Positions 18,161 through 27,914 of a DNA stretch of 64,000 nt are shown here, in pieces. Source of the stretch: Pseudomonas frederiksbergensis (GTDB taxonomy: Bacteria > Pseudomonadota > Gammaproteobacteria > Pseudomonadales > Pseudomonadaceae); contig NZ_CP142104.1 in assembly GCF_035751725.1 (NCBI RefSeq), positions 1,550,001 through 1,614,000 on the forward strand, in the 5' to 3' direction. The notes below the pieces were generated by a model. The model was given only the letters and a program-made list of their open reading frames with translations. It made no database searches and was not told the origin of the DNA. The position numbers and the translations under genes are program-made. The stretch's first letter is position 1. Each line of letters begins with the position of its first letter.

Positions 18161-18471
18161 ACTTGTCTCCTGCATCCAGCGGTCTGATTGAACTGTGCGC
18201 GCATCCGGCACGCATTACCTGCGCAGTGTAGCGATTCGCGGGCGAGCCTTCTCCGTAAAATTCGTGTCCCCGTGCATACGAAACACGGTTTTCGCCTCTG
18301 CGCCGGACGTTGTCGTTGTGGCGAGGCGAGCAGGCTCCTTCGCCACGGGGGTGGGATCCGATTGCCAATCGCTTATTCCCAGAAGCCATAATCCCCTTAC
18401 TTTGCGTGATATGGCCTCGCCGGGTTTGCCGGTATGATAGGCGCCCCCGCAGCCCGGATTGCGAATACGCC
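18161..18471. other. Divergent promoter region gacS/cysM with a REP-like palindrome
   Basis: 311 bases. Near cysM, TATGAT (18433-18438) is a good -10. For gacS, TACACT on the minus strand near 18227-18232 is a possible -10. The imperfect palindrome GTGGCGAGGCGAG/CTCCTTCGCCAC lies at 18317-18345. No gene is supported here. Confidence 0.55.
18317..18345. repeat. Degenerate REP-like palindrome
   Basis: GTGGCGAGGCGAGC then AGGCTCCTTCGCCAC. Same family as the GTGGCGAGGGAG elements but with mismatches in the stem, so probably an older copy. Confidence 0.5.
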
Positions 18472-19374
18472 ATGACTTTGCAGTACCCCACCATCGCCGA
18501 TTGCGTCGGCAATACTCCGCTGGTTCGCCTGCAGCGCCTGCCCGGTGCGACCAGCAATACGCTGTTGCTCAAGCTCGAAGGGAATAACCCGGCGGGTTCG
18601 GTCAAGGACCGCCCGGCGCTGTCGATGATCACTCGCGGTGAGTTGCGCGGGCAGATCCAGCCCGGCGATACGCTGATCGAGGCGACGTCCGGCAACACCG
18701 GCATCGCCCTGGCGATGGCGGCGGCGATCAAGGGTTACAAGATGATCCTGATCATGCCCGACAACTCCAGCGCCGAGCGCAAGGCCGCGATGACGGCCTA
18801 CGGCGCCGAGTTGATCCTGGTGACCCAGGAGCAAGGCATGGAAGGCGCCCGGGACCTGGCCGAGCGCATGCAGGCCGAAGGCCGGGGCAAGGTGCTCGAT
18901 CAGTTCGCCAACGGTGACAATCCCGAGGCCCACTACACCACCACCGGTCCGGAGATCTGGCGCCAGACCGACGGCACGATTACTCATTTCGTCAGCTCGA
19001 TGGGCACCACTGGCACCATCATGGGCACGTCGCGCTATTTGAAAGAACAGAACCCGAACGTCCAGATTGTCGGCTTGCAACCGATGGAAGGTTCGGCGAT
19101 TCCCGGTATTCGCCGCTGGCCCCAGGAATACCTGCCGAAGATCTACCAGGCCGAGCGCGTGGACCGCATCATCGACATGGCCCAGAGTGAAGCCGAGGAC
19201 GTGACCCGTCGCCTGGCGCGTGAAGAAGGCATCTTCTGCGGCGTGTCCTCGGGCGGTGCCGTGGCGGGAATGCTGCGCTTGTCCAGGGAGGTTGAGAATG
19301 CAGTGATCGTCGCGATCATCTGCGACCGTGGCGACCGTTACCTGTCGACCGGCATTTTCGACGCGCCCAACTGA
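18472..19374 (+). CDS. cysM: Cysteine synthase B CysM
   Basis: 300 residues from ATG 18472. The longer open frame runs through the promoter. A pyridoxal-phosphate enzyme that makes cysteine (or S-sulfocysteine from thiosulfate) and O-acetylserine-derived products. The cofactor lysine is in [11 protein letters not shown] (about residue 41), the phosphate-binding loop is [11 protein letters not shown], and a [10 protein letters not shown] loop lies near the C-terminus. The short 300-residue form without the extra C-terminal region of CysK, and GIRRWPQEY, fit CysM. It overlaps rlmD by one base (TGATGG), so the two are coupled. Confidence 0.93.
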   Translation: MTLQYPTIADCVGNTPLVRLQRLPGATSNTLLLKLEGNNPAGSVKDRPALSMITRGELRGQIQPGDTLIEATSGNTGIALAMAAAIKGYKMILIMPDNSSAERKAAMTAYGAELILVTQEQGMEGARDLAERMQAEGRGKVLDQFANGDNPEAHYTTTGPEIWRQTDGTITHFVSSMGTTGTIMGTSRYLKEQNPNVQIVGLQPMEGSAIPGIRRWPQEYLPKIYQAERVDRIIDMAQSEAEDVTRRLAREEGIFCGVSSGGAVAGMLRLSREVENAVIVAIICDRGDRYLSTGIFDAPN

Positions 19375-20744
19375 TGGCCAAGCAAGATAGAGGCTTGCGC
19401 TTCCAGCCCAGCGGCGGAAGCCGGGCCCCGCAAGTGCCCACCGGTAAAAAGCAGCGCCTGACCATTGAACGCTTGGCCAATGACGGCCGCGGCATTGCGT
19501 TCGTCGATGGCCGTACCTGGTTCGTCCTCGGCGCCCTGGCGGGTGAGGAGGTCGAGGCGCGGGTGCTCGGTGCCCACGGCAAAGTGGTCGAGGCGCGTAC
19601 CGAGCGGGTGTTCCTGTCCAGTGAACTGCGCCGCCCAGCGCCGTGTATCCATGCCGGTCGTTGCGGTGGCTGCAGCGTCCAGCATTTGCCCCATGACGAA
19701 CAACTCGCCCTGAAACAGCGCATGCTCGCCGAGCAACTGTCGCGGGTCGCCGGGGTCGAGCCGGATGAATGGGCCGCACCGTTGAGCGGGCCGGAGTTCG
19801 GTTATCGCCGTCGCGCCCGGGTAGCGGTGCGTTGGGACCAGAAGGCGAAAAAACTCGACGTGGGTTTCCGCGCCGCCGGCAGCCAGGACATCGTTGCCAT
19901 CGGTGATTGCCCGGTGCTGGTACAGCCCTTGCAGCCGATCATGAGCCGCCTGCCGGAAATGCTGCGACGTTTGAGCAAACCCCAGGCGCTGGGGCATGTG
20001 GAATTGTTCGCAGGTTCGTCCCTCGCGGTATTGCTACGCCACATGGCGCCGTTGTCGGAAGCCGACCTGACGATCCTCAAGGACTTCTGCGCGTTCCACG
20101 AAGCCCAATTGTGGCTGCATGGCGAAGGTGAGCCGCAACCGGTCGATCCCGGGCAATCCCTGGGATATCGCCTGGAAACCTGGGACCTGGACCTGGCTTA
20201 CCGGCCAGGGGATTTCATCCAGGTGAACGCCGCCGTCAACGAAGCGATGGTCGCCCAAGCGTTGCAATGGTTGGCGCCGCGCCCCGAGGAACGGGTGCTG
20301 GACCTGTTCTGCGGCCTGGGCAATTTTGCCTTGCCGCTGGCCAGGCAGGTGCGCGAAGTGGTGGCGGTGGAGGGCGTGCAGACCATGGTCGAGCGTGCTG
20401 CCGCCAACGCCATCAGCAACAATTTGCATAACACTGCTTTTTTTCAGGCCGATTTATCCCAGCCATTGGCGGGTGCCGAATGGATCGGCGAAGGCTTTTC
20501 TGCGGTACTCTTGGACCCACCCCGTGACGGTGCTTTCGAGGTGGTGCGCAAGCTGGCATCCCTCGGGGCCAGACGGTTGGTTTATGTATCGTGCAACCCG
20601 GCAACTTTGGCGCGGGATACGGTCGAACTGATCAAGCAGGGCTACCGGTTAAAACGTGCCGGGATTCTCGATATGTTTCCTCAAACGGCGCATGTCGAGG
20701 CCATGGCGTTATTTGAAGCGAGCCAGGATGGCTTGTCCGACTGA
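19374..20744 (+). CDS. rlmD: 23S rRNA (uracil-1939-C5)-methyltransferase RlmD
   Basis: 456 residues. An N-terminal TRAM domain (about 25-85) is followed by Fe-S cluster cysteines in [16 protein letters not shown] and later GDCPVL. The methyltransferase has the SAM loop [15 protein letters not shown] and the catalytic DPPRDGA and [10 protein letters not shown], the Cys being the nucleophile. It adds a methyl group to U1939 of 23S rRNA. The start overlaps the cysM stop. A 101-base gap follows before relA. Confidence 0.94.
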   Translation: MAKQDRGLRFQPSGGSRAPQVPTGKKQRLTIERLANDGRGIAFVDGRTWFVLGALAGEEVEARVLGAHGKVVEARTERVFLSSELRRPAPCIHAGRCGGCSVQHLPHDEQLALKQRMLAEQLSRVAGVEPDEWAAPLSGPEFGYRRRARVAVRWDQKAKKLDVGFRAAGSQDIVAIGDCPVLVQPLQPIMSRLPEMLRRLSKPQALGHVELFAGSSLAVLLRHMAPLSEADLTILKDFCAFHEAQLWLHGEGEPQPVDPGQSLGYRLETWDLDLAYRPGDFIQVNAAVNEAMVAQALQWLAPRPEERVLDLFCGLGNFALPLARQVREVVAVEGVQTMVERAAANAISNNLHNTAFFQADLSQPLAGAEWIGEGFSAVLLDPPRDGAFEVVRKLASLGARRLVYVSCNPATLARDTVELIKQGYRLKRAGILDMFPQTAHVEAMALFEASQDGLSD

Positions 20745-20845
20745 CCCGCTCGTGCCAACCCGCCACAGCCCTGGGCGGGAACACGGGCAGCGAAGGTCAG
20801 CGAAGTTGACGCATTGAATCTGCGTCGTAGGGAAGGTAGGTAAAG

Positions 20846-23092
20846 ATGGTACAGGTGAGAGCACACCAGCCGATCAACACTGACGGCAGTATCAATCTCG
20901 AGGCTTGGCTCGATCACGCGGTCAGTATCGACACGGCACTGGATCGCGAGGCCTTGAAGGCCGCCTGCGAGTTCGCTCGCGAGGCGGAGCAGCAACACAA
21001 TGCGGCGAAGAACCTGTGGTCCGAAGGGACGTCGAGTTTCCAGACGGGCCTCGAGATTGCCGAGATCCTCGCCGACCTCAAGCTGGACCAGGATTCGCTG
21101 GTCGCCGCAGTGCTTTATCGCGGTGTCCGCGAAGGGCAGATCCAACTTCCGGTTGTCAGCCAGCGTTTCGGAACCGTGGTCGCCAAGCTGATCGATGGCG
21201 TGTTGCGCATGGCGGCGATCAGCGCCAGTCTCAGCCCGCGCCAGTCCATGGTACTGGGCACCCAGGGCCAGGTGGAAAACCTGCGCAAGATGCTGGTGGC
21301 GATGGTCGACGACGTGCGCGTCGCGCTGATCAAGCTGGCCGAGCGCACCTGCGCCATCCGTGCCGTGAAGTCCGCCGATGACGAAAAGCGCAATCGCGTT
21401 GCCCGGGAAGTCTTCGACATCTACGCGCCCTTGGCCCACCGTCTTGGCATCGGTCACATCAAGTGGGAGCTGGAGGACTTGTCCTTCCGCTATCTGGAAC
21501 CCGACCAATACAAGCAGATCGCCAAGCTGCTGCACGAGCGGCGCCTGGATCGCGAGCGCTTCATCACCGATGTGATGACCCAACTGCGCGAAGAGTTGCA
21601 GGCCACCGGCGTCGAAGCCGACATCAGTGGCCGGGCCAAGCACATCTACTCGATCTGGCGCAAAATGCAGCGCAAGGGCCTGGAATTCAGCCAGATCTAC
21701 GACGTTCGCGCCGTTCGCGTGCTGGTCCCTGAAATGCGCGACTGCTACACCGCGCTGGGGATCGTCCATACCTTGTGGCGGCATATTCCGAAGGAGTTCG
21801 ACGACTACATCGCCAACCCGAAGGAAAACGGCTACCGCTCGCTGCACACTGCGGTGATCGGTCCGGAGGGCAAGGTATTGGAAGTGCAGATCCGCACCCA
21901 TGCCATGCACGAGGAAGCCGAGCTGGGCGTTTGCGCCCACTGGAAATACAAGGGCACCGACGTCAAGTCCGGGTCCAATCACTACGAAGAGAAAATCTCC
22001 TGGCTGCGCCAAGTGCTGGAATGGCACGAGGAACTCGGCGACATTGGCGGCCTGGCCGAACAGTTGCGCGTCGACATCGAGCCGGACCGGGTCTACATCT
22101 TCACCCCGGACGGCCACGCCATCGACCTGCCGAAAGGCGCGACGCCGCTGGATTTCGCCTACCGCGTCCACACCGAGATCGGCCACAACTGCCGTGGTGC
22201 CAAGATCAACGGGCGGATCGTGCCGCTCAACTACAGCCTGCAGACCGGTGAGCAGGTCGAGATCATCACCAGCAAGCACGGTACGCCAAGCCGCGACTGG
22301 CTGAACCCGAACCTGGGCTACATCACCACCTCGCGGGCACGGGCGAAAATCGTCCATTGGTTCAAACTGCAGGCCCGTGACCAGAACGTCGCGGCCGGCA
22401 AGACCTTGCTCGAACGCGAGCTGAGTCGCCTGGGCCTGCCGCAGGTGGACTTCGACAAGCTGGCCGAAAAAGCCAACATGAAGACCGCCGAGGACATGTT
22501 CGCCGCCCTCGGTGCCGGCGACCTGCGCCTGGCGCAACTGGTCAACCTCGCCCAACAATTGGTGGAGCCGGAGCGCGGCAACGAGCAACTGGAGCTGATT
22601 CCACGCAAGGCCACCGGCTACAAGCCAGGCAAGCGCGGCGATATCCAGATCCAGGGCGTGGGCAATCTGATGACCCAGATGGCCGGCTGCTGCCAGCCAT
22701 TGCCGGGGGATGCGATTGTCGGCTACATCACCCAGGGGCGCGGCGTGAGCATTCACCGCCAGGACTGTGCCTCGGTGCTGCAACTGGCCGGTCGGGAGCC
22801 GGAGCGGATCATCCAGGTCAGCTGGGGCCCGGTGCCGGTGCTTACCTATCCGGTGGACATTGTCATCCGCGCCTACGACCGTTCCGGCTTGCTGCGTGAC
22901 GTGTCCCAGGTGTTGCTGAACGAGCGCATCAACGTGCTCGCGGTCAATACCCGTTCGAACAAGGAAGACAACACTGCGCTGATGTCCCTGACCATCGAGA
23001 TTCCGGGGCTGGATGCGCTGGGGCGGCTGCTGGGGCGGATTTCCCAGTTGCCGAACATCATCGAGACCCGGCGTAACCGGACGCCGGGTTAA
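20846..23092 (+). CDS. relA: GTP pyrophosphokinase RelA
   Basis: 748 residues. The N-terminal hydrolase-like domain is degenerate: the HD motif of SpoT is replaced by LYRGVREGQ near residue 91, so the protein should synthesise but not degrade (p)ppGpp. The synthetase domain (about 235-360) includes YDVRAVRVLVPEM and NPKENGYRSLHTAV. TGS (about 400-460; VYIFTPDGHAIDLPKGATPL), a zinc-finger-like CCQP region and a C-terminal ACT domain (about 670-745) mediate ribosome sensing. It makes the alarmone when uncharged tRNA enters the ribosome. It ends before a strong palindrome and mazG. Confidence 0.96.
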   Translation: MVQVRAHQPINTDGSINLEAWLDHAVSIDTALDREALKAACEFAREAEQQHNAAKNLWSEGTSSFQTGLEIAEILADLKLDQDSLVAAVLYRGVREGQIQLPVVSQRFGTVVAKLIDGVLRMAAISASLSPRQSMVLGTQGQVENLRKMLVAMVDDVRVALIKLAERTCAIRAVKSADDEKRNRVAREVFDIYAPLAHRLGIGHIKWELEDLSFRYLEPDQYKQIAKLLHERRLDRERFITDVMTQLREELQATGVEADISGRAKHIYSIWRKMQRKGLEFSQIYDVRAVRVLVPEMRDCYTALGIVHTLWRHIPKEFDDYIANPKENGYRSLHTAVIGPEGKVLEVQIRTHAMHEEAELGVCAHWKYKGTDVKSGSNHYEEKISWLRQVLEWHEELGDIGGLAEQLRVDIEPDRVYIFTPDGHAIDLPKGATPLDFAYRVHTEIGHNCRGAKINGRIVPLNYSLQTGEQVEIITSKHGTPSRDWLNPNLGYITTSRARAKIVHWFKLQARDQNVAAGKTLLERELSRLGLPQVDFDKLAEKANMKTAEDMFAALGAGDLRLAQLVNLAQQLVEPERGNEQLELIPRKATGYKPGKRGDIQIQGVGNLMTQMAGCCQPLPGDAIVGYITQGRGVSIHRQDCASVLQLAGREPERIIQVSWGPVPVLTYPVDIVIRAYDRSGLLRDVSQVLLNERINVLAVNTRSNKEDNTALMSLTIEIPGLDALGRLLGRISQLPNIIETRRNRTPG

Positions 23093-23112
23093 GCGCTGGT
23101 TGTCTTGGTTTA

Positions 23113-23139
23113 TGTGGGAGCAAGCTCCCACAGTTTTTT
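23113..23139 (+). terminator. REP-derived terminator after relA
   Basis: TGTGGGAGC, AA, GCTCCCACA followed by GTTTTTTT. A perfect 9-bp stem of the REP type that here carries a T-run, 20 bases after the relA stop. Confidence 0.8.
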
Positions 23140-23156
23140 TGTGACGGGATCGATTG

Positions 23157-23990
23157 ATGTACAGCCTCGAAGACCTGCTCCACCTGATGAACCGCCTGCG
23201 GGACCCGCAGTACGGTTGCCCCTGGGACATCAAGCAAACCTACGCCACCATCGTCCCTCATACCTTGGAAGAAGCCTACGAAGTGGCCGATGCGATCGAG
23301 CGCGGCGATTTCGATCACTTGCAAGGTGAGTTGGGCGACTTGCTGTTTCAGGTGGTGTACTACAGCCAGTTGGCCCGGGAAGAGAACCGCTTCGAATTCG
23401 CCGGCGTGGTCGACAGCATCACCCGCAAGCTGATCCGTCGCCATCCCCACGTGTTTCCTACTGGTGACCTGTATGCACCCGTGGATATCCCGCGCCTGAG
23501 CGAAGAGCAGGTCAAGCAGCGCTGGGAGGAAATCAAGGCAGAAGAACGCGCCGAAAAGGCGTCGGCCCCCGAACAGTTGTCGCTGCTCGATGATGTACCG
23601 GGAGCGCTGCCGGCGTTGTCCCGCTCGGCGAAGTTGCAGAAGCGTGCGGGACAGGTGGGTTTCGACTGGCCGGGACCCTTGCCGGTGCTCGACAAAGTCC
23701 GCGAGGAGCTGGATGAAGTGCTCGAAGCCATGGCTGACAACGATCCGGCAGCCATCAGCGACGAGATCGGCGATCTGCTGTTCAGTGTGGTGAACCTGGC
23801 TCGCCACCTCAAGGTCGACCCGGAAACCGCGCTGCGCGATGCCAACGGGAAATTCGAGCGGCGGTTCCGATTTATCGAACAGGCATTGCGCGACACCCGT
23901 CGTCCCATGGAAGATTGCACCCTCGAAGAGTTGGACGCCTTGTGGGGCGAAGCCAAACGTCAGGAAAAGAATTTGCCCAGCTGTGGCTGA
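23157..23990 (+). CDS. mazG: Nucleoside triphosphate pyrophosphohydrolase MazG
   Basis: 277 residues from ATG 23157. A TTG one codon earlier is less likely. Two tandem MazG domains: the first has EEAYEVADAIERGDFDHLQ with ELGDLLFQVVYYS, the second REELDEVLEAM with EIGDLLFSVVNLA. The EExxE and ExxD acids bind Mg2+. The enzyme hydrolyses NTPs and dNTPs to monophosphates and pyrophosphate, clearing abnormal nucleotides, and is linked to lowering (p)ppGpp in E. coli. It lies next to relA, as in many gammaproteobacteria, but a terminator stands between them. DUF2058 follows after 26 bases. Confidence 0.93.
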   Translation: MYSLEDLLHLMNRLRDPQYGCPWDIKQTYATIVPHTLEEAYEVADAIERGDFDHLQGELGDLLFQVVYYSQLAREENRFEFAGVVDSITRKLIRRHPHVFPTGDLYAPVDIPRLSEEQVKQRWEEIKAEERAEKASAPEQLSLLDDVPGALPALSRSAKLQKRAGQVGFDWPGPLPVLDKVREELDEVLEAMADNDPAAISDEIGDLLFSVVNLARHLKVDPETALRDANGKFERRFRFIEQALRDTRRPMEDCTLEELDALWGEAKRQEKNLPSCG

Positions 23991-24016
23991 GGCCGTTGCC
24001 TAAGTGAGTAAGCACC

Positions 24017-24556
24017 ATGAGCCTTTCCCTTCGCGACCAGTTGCTTAAAGCAGGGCTGGTCAACCAAAAGCAGGCCAAGCAGGTCGGCAAAGAGAAACAG
24101 AAACAGCAGCGCCTGGCCCACAAAGGCCAGATCGAACTGGATGATTCCCAGCAGCGGGCGGCGCAGGAAGCCATGGCCGAAAAGGTCAAGCGCGACCAGG
24201 AACTCAACCGCCAGCAGCAGGAGAAGGCCGAGCAGAAGGCCCGTGCTGCACAGATCAAGCAATTGATCGAAGTCTCGCGCCTGCCGAAGCTGACCACTGA
24301 CGACTACTACAATTTTGTCGACGACAAGAAGGTCAAGCGCATCTGCGTCAATACCCTGATGCGCAACAAGCTGAGCAGTGGTTCCCTGGCGATCGTCCAC
24401 CATGCTGGCGGTTATGAAGTGATCCCGCGCGAGGCTGCGCTGAAAATTCAGGAGCGCGACCCCAAGCGCATCGTCCAGCTCAACACCCAGACCGAAGAAG
24501 TGGATGCCGATGATCCGTACGCGGCTTATCAGATTCCTGATGACTTGATGTGGTAA
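24017..24556 (+). CDS. DUF2058 (YaiL-like) protein
   Basis: 179 residues. The first 100 are a highly charged, Gln/Lys/Glu-rich helix, probably a coiled coil (LRDQLLKAGLVNQKQAKQVG at the start). The rest is a compact domain with DDYYNFVDDKKVKRICVN and ending IPDDLMW. This is the layout of the nucleoprotein/polynucleotide-associated YaiL family, whose role is not established. No signal peptide. It follows mazG closely and is probably co-transcribed. Confidence 0.88.
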   Translation: MSLSLRDQLLKAGLVNQKQAKQVGKEKQKQQRLAHKGQIELDDSQQRAAQEAMAEKVKRDQELNRQQQEKAEQKARAAQIKQLIEVSRLPKLTTDDYYNFVDDKKVKRICVNTLMRNKLSSGSLAIVHHAGGYEVIPREAALKIQERDPKRIVQLNTQTEEVDADDPYAAYQIPDDLMW

Positions 24557-24590
24557 GCAGGGCGCAGTGTCATTGAGTTGAAACACAGAA

Positions 24591-24624
24591 ACCTGTGGGT
24601 GCGAGCAAACTCGCTCCCACAGGT
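24591..24624. repeat. REP-like palindrome after DUF2058
   Basis: ACCTGTGGGTGCGAG, CAAA, CTCGCTCCCACAGGT: 15-base arms with one mismatch, followed by GTTTT on the plus strand. It lies between convergent genes and could stop transcription from the left. Confidence 0.7.
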
Positions 24625-24636
24625 GTTTTATGCGGT

Positions 24637-24831
24637 TCAGGATTGCGCGGTCTCGCGCAAGCGCTGCCTTTCCTCTCGCTCCAGCTCAGCCTTGTAGCTG
24701 TGGGCGTCTGTTTCGGAGTGGAACATCCCCACCAGCAAATCCTGTTGATGCACGTCCCAGATCCGGATGCCGGCGGCAATGCCTTCGTGGGACATGTGAG
24801 CGTCGTCGCGTTCAGTTACTTTCACAGTCAT
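24637..24831 (-). CDS. Small conserved protein (64 residues)
   Basis: From ATG 24831 behind GGAG. A start 11 codons upstream has no site. The chain is soluble: about 45 mixed residues, including GIRIWDVHQQDLLVGMFHSE, then a charged helix rich in Glu and Arg. No Cys, no signal, no membrane segment. The layout suggests a small beta-hairpin plus helix. I recognise it only as a type of small protein common in Pseudomonas genomes. No function can be proposed. The codon use looks normal. Confidence 0.6.
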   Translation of the reverse strand: MTVKVTERDDAHMSHEGIAAGIRIWDVHQQDLLVGMFHSETDAHSYKAELEREERQRLRETAQS

Positions 24832-25060
24832 CTTGCAAGCTCCAATCTCTGTTATCTGCAGCAAGGCGTGTGCAGGACTTTGTTATAGGTTTGGATAGCG
24901 TGCTAAGTAAATGCCCCGGTGCGTTAAGAAGTTTTCATGAAAAGTGAAACGATCCGGCAGGCCAAGTAGTGCGCGGCATTCGGTCGCAGGTGGCGTTCAT
25001 GAAGAAGTTTTCATGTCGTCAAGCGGACGCCAGATCCTGTGGGGGGCCTGAATTCAGGTA

Positions 25061-25087
25061 TAAAAAAGCCCCGCATTCGCGGGGCTT
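25061..25087 (-). terminator. Rho-independent terminator of the DUF3108 gene
   Basis: On the minus strand AAGCCCCGC, loop GAAT, GCGGGGCTT then TTTTA. A 9-bp perfect stem 17 bases after the stop at 25105. Confidence 0.92.
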
Positions 25088-25104
25088 CTTGCTATCGGCG
25101 TGGA

Positions 25105-25818
25105 TCAGCTGCCTTTCACGGCCTTGCCGTTGACCGTGCCGTCCTGGAGCATGATGTTGTACTCCTTGCCGTCGGTCTCGACCTGTTGCAGGCGCACCAG
25201 CAGGTAATCCCAGTCCTTGGCGAACCAGAGCACGGTGATGCGCTTGCTCTGTGTCGGGTCGCGTACGCGCTCGACCTTGATCGCGTCGATCTGGCCGGCC
25301 TTGGTGTCGACTTTCTCCGAGCCCAGGACGCGGAAATCATAGGTATCAATCTCGCCATCATCGACGACCTGATAACTCATGCTTTTCTTGCCGGCCGCCA
25401 CATCGTGCTGAAGCGCCAGCTGATAGGTGGATTTGTCGACCATGCCCCGGTTCAGCGGAATCTTGACCGCGTCACCGCGATCAGTGCCGGTGACCATCTT
25501 GGTGTTCCAGTCGAAATCCAGGTCAGCCTTTTTCGCCTTGCCCAGGCCGCCGCGCTCGAAGTGATAGGACTGCGGCAGGAGGGTGTCCTTGTCAAGGGTC
25601 AGGGTGCTTTCTTCGGTCAGGCTGGCGATCATCATCGAAGCCTTGAAGCTCAGCTTCCAGGTGCCGTTGGCTTCCTTGGTCAGGCTGCGCTCGGCGGTGC
25701 CGCTCATGGGCAACTGCTTCCAGTCGGCGGTGTAGCTGGCGGAGAACGGTTGAAGGTCTGCGGCCTGTGCCAGTGGCAAGGCAAGCAGAGCGCAAGCGAA
25801 GAGCAGGGCGCGACGCAT
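25105..25818 (-). CDS. DUF3108 periplasmic protein
   Basis: 237 residues with a clear signal peptide ending AQA near residue 19. The rest is predominantly beta strand, with FSASYTADWKQLPMSGTAER near the start and AGQIDAIKVERVRD and RITVLWFAKDWDYLLVRLQQ near the end, matching DUF3108. Structural relatives suggest a lipocalin-like or half-barrel envelope protein, but no function is known. It lies eight bases downstream of purN on the same strand, so it is probably read from the purM promoter. Confidence 0.87.
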   Translation of the reverse strand: MRRALLFACALLALPLAQAADLQPFSASYTADWKQLPMSGTAERSLTKEANGTWKLSFKASMMIASLTEESTLTLDKDTLLPQSYHFERGGLGKAKKADLDFDWNTKMVTGTDRGDAVKIPLNRGMVDKSTYQLALQHDVAAGKKSMSYQVVDDGEIDTYDFRVLGSEKVDTKAGQIDAIKVERVRDPTQSKRITVLWFAKDWDYLLVRLQQVETDGKEYNIMLQDGTVNGKAVKGS

Positions 25819-25826
25819 AAAATCTC

Positions 25827-26489
25827 CTAGTATCGAATCAAATGGCCGCTGGCGGCGAGCAACTGGCCGTCCAGTGAGGCTCCCCGATCATCGAGGGTCA
25901 GCCGGCCTTCGGCAAACCAACGCACGGCCATCGGGTAGATCTGGTGCTCGCGGGCATGAACCCTTTGCGCCAGGCTTTGCGGCGTGTCGTGCAACTCTAC
26001 CGGTATTACTGCCTGTACGACCAGTGGTCCACCATCGAGTTCCTCGGTGACGAAGTGCACCGAGCAGCCATGCTCCGTGTCTCCGGCCTCCAGCGCGCGC
26101 TGGTGAGTATGTAACCCTTTGTATTTGGGCAACAGCGAGGGATGGATATTGAACAGGCGTCCCTGGTAGTGACGCACGAAGCCGGGGCTGAGGATGCGCA
26201 TGAAGCCGGCCAGGACCACCAGTTGCGGATCGAACGCATCGATCTGTTGGACCAGCGCGGCATCGAAGGCTTCGCGGCCCTCGAACGCCTTGTGATCCAG
26301 GACGCGGGTGTCGATACCTGCGTCCTTGGCACGTTGCAGGCCGTAGGCATCGGCGCGGTTGGAAATCACCGCGCGGATACGGACCGGGCTGTCGCCGGTC
26401 CGTGTGCTGTCGATCAGGGCCTGCAGGTTACTGCCGGTGCCGGACAGCAGCACCACGACGTTACAGGTTGCAGGCATCTGCTCGTGCAT
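25827..26489 (-). CDS. purN: Phosphoribosylglycinamide formyltransferase PurN
   Basis: 220 residues from ATG 26489, which shares one base with the purM stop (TGATG). A second ATG at 26477 gives the more usual family N-terminus and is an alternative. PurN transfers a formyl group from 10-formyl-tetrahydrofolate to GAR in purine synthesis. Signatures are LLSGTGSNLQALID, the catalytic Asn-His-Asp in FNIHPSLLPKYKG and HFVTEELDGGPLVVQ. It is coupled to purM upstream and followed by the DUF3108 gene. Confidence 0.93.
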   Translation of the reverse strand: MHEQMPATCNVVVLLSGTGSNLQALIDSTRTGDSPVRIRAVISNRADAYGLQRAKDAGIDTRVLDHKAFEGREAFDAALVQQIDAFDPQLVVLAGFMRILSPGFVRHYQGRLFNIHPSLLPKYKGLHTHQRALEAGDTEHGCSVHFVTEELDGGPLVVQAVIPVELHDTPQSLAQRVHAREHQIYPMAVRWFAEGRLTLDDRGASLDGQLLAASGHLIRY

Positions 26490-27547
26490 CAATGTGCCTT
26501 AAGATTTTTCAGCTCGACCTGTGCGGCGCCTTCGGCCGCAGTGGCGATCTGGCCGATGACCCAAGGTTGCTCACCGGCTTCACGCAATACGTTCAGGGCA
26601 GTCTCGACGTGCTCCTGGGCCACGCAGATGACCATGCCCACGCCGCAGTTCAGCACGCGGTGCATTTCGGTTTCATCGACGTTGCCTTTCTCTTGCAGCC
26701 AGTCGAACACGGCCGGGCGGGTCCAGCTCGCCACGTCGACCACCGCCTGGGCGCCTTTTGGCAGTACGCGCGGGATGTTGTCCAGCAAGCCGCCACCGGT
26801 GATGTGGGCCATGGCCTTGACGGCACCGGTGTCCTTGATCAGCTTGAGCAGAGGCTTGACGTAGATACGGGTCGGGGCCATCAGCAGGTCGGCCAGCGGC
26901 TTGCCGTCGAGCTGGGTGTTCTCGATGTCGGCGCCCGAGACTTCGATGATCTTGCGGATCAGCGAGTAGCCGTTGGAGTGCGGGCCGGAGGACGGCAGGG
27001 CGAGCAGGGCGTCGCCGGCGGCAACTTTCGAGCCGTCGATGATCTCGGCTTTCTCAACGACGCCGACGCAGAAACCGGCCAGGTCGTAGTCTTCGCCTTC
27101 GTACATGCCAGGCATTTCAGCGGTTTCGCCGCCCACCAGGGAGCAACCGGACAGTTCACAGCCAGCGCCGATGCCGGTCACCACCTGGGCAGCGGTGTCG
27201 ACGTTCAGCTTGCCGGTGGCGTAGTAATCGAGGAAGAACAGTGGTTCGGCGCCGCACACCACCAGGTCGTTCACGCACATGGCGACCAGGTCGATGCCGA
27301 TGCTGTCGTGCTTGTTCAGGTTCAAGGCCAGGCGCAGCTTGGTGCCGACGCCGTCGGTGCCCGAGACCAGCACCGGTTGCTTGTAGCCGGCCGGGATCTC
27401 GCAGAGGGCGCCGAAACCGCCCAGGCCGCCCATGACTTCCGGGCGCGCAGTGCGCTTGGCGACGCTCTTGATGCGTTCGACCAATGCTTCACCGGCGTCG
27501 ATGTCCACACCGGCGTCCTTGTAGCTCAGGGAGGGTTGCTTGCTCAT
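26489..27547 (-). CDS. purM: Phosphoribosylaminoimidazole synthetase PurM
   Basis: 352 residues from ATG 27547, behind AAAGG. A much longer open frame upstream is not coding. PurM closes the imidazole ring to give AIR with ATP. Family stretches seen are [37 protein letters not shown] (the Mg-ATP site), [11 protein letters not shown] and [15 protein letters not shown]. Its stop overlaps the purN start, forming the conserved purMN pair. It diverges from DUF2066-perM-hda, an arrangement seen in other Pseudomonas. Confidence 0.95.
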   Translation of the reverse strand: MSKQPSLSYKDAGVDIDAGEALVERIKSVAKRTARPEVMGGLGGFGALCEIPAGYKQPVLVSGTDGVGTKLRLALNLNKHDSIGIDLVAMCVNDLVVCGAEPLFFLDYYATGKLNVDTAAQVVTGIGAGCELSGCSLVGGETAEMPGMYEGEDYDLAGFCVGVVEKAEIIDGSKVAAGDALLALPSSGPHSNGYSLIRKIIEVSGADIENTQLDGKPLADLLMAPTRIYVKPLLKLIKDTGAVKAMAHITGGGLLDNIPRVLPKGAQAVVDVASWTRPAVFDWLQEKGNVDETEMHRVLNCGVGMVICVAQEHVETALNVLREAGEQPWVIGQIATAAEGAAQVELKNLKAH

Positions 27548-27914
27548 GATCCAGGCCTTTAAAGGGGGGAATTCTGGGTAACGACCGATCGCCGGGGCCC
27601 TTGAATAACCGTTGTATGAATTATTCCGGATGCCCAGCCAATGCCGGTCTGCGAAGGCGCGCGATTTTATCAGGCTTGAGGGGCAGCGGCCATCCTCGTG
27701 CCGACGGGCAGGGACATATCCTTGGAAAAAAACCGATATTTCTTCTGTTGGTACTGCGTGGCGCGTCTGTATAAGGTGTAGCGGTAAGCGACTATGGTTG
27801 TGGCAGCGTCGAAACTTGCATCGGGCGGCTGAATGTTTTGCCAGGTGCCGTGTCACAGCCATGCTCAGTCTTCTCCACACGGCCGGTGCCAGCCGTTATG
27901 TCCGGGAATTTTCC
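27548..27914. other. Divergent intergenic region purM / DUF2066
   Basis: 367 bases without a supported gene. It must hold both promoters. TATAAG near 27771 is a possible -10 for the DUF2066 side. No palindrome above 7 bp or riboswitch-like structure was seen. Confidence 0.5.

Noticed and set aside
20681..23233. 850-codon open frame opposite relA
   Set aside because: Antisense shadow covering relA completely. No domain recognised and composition typical of shadows.
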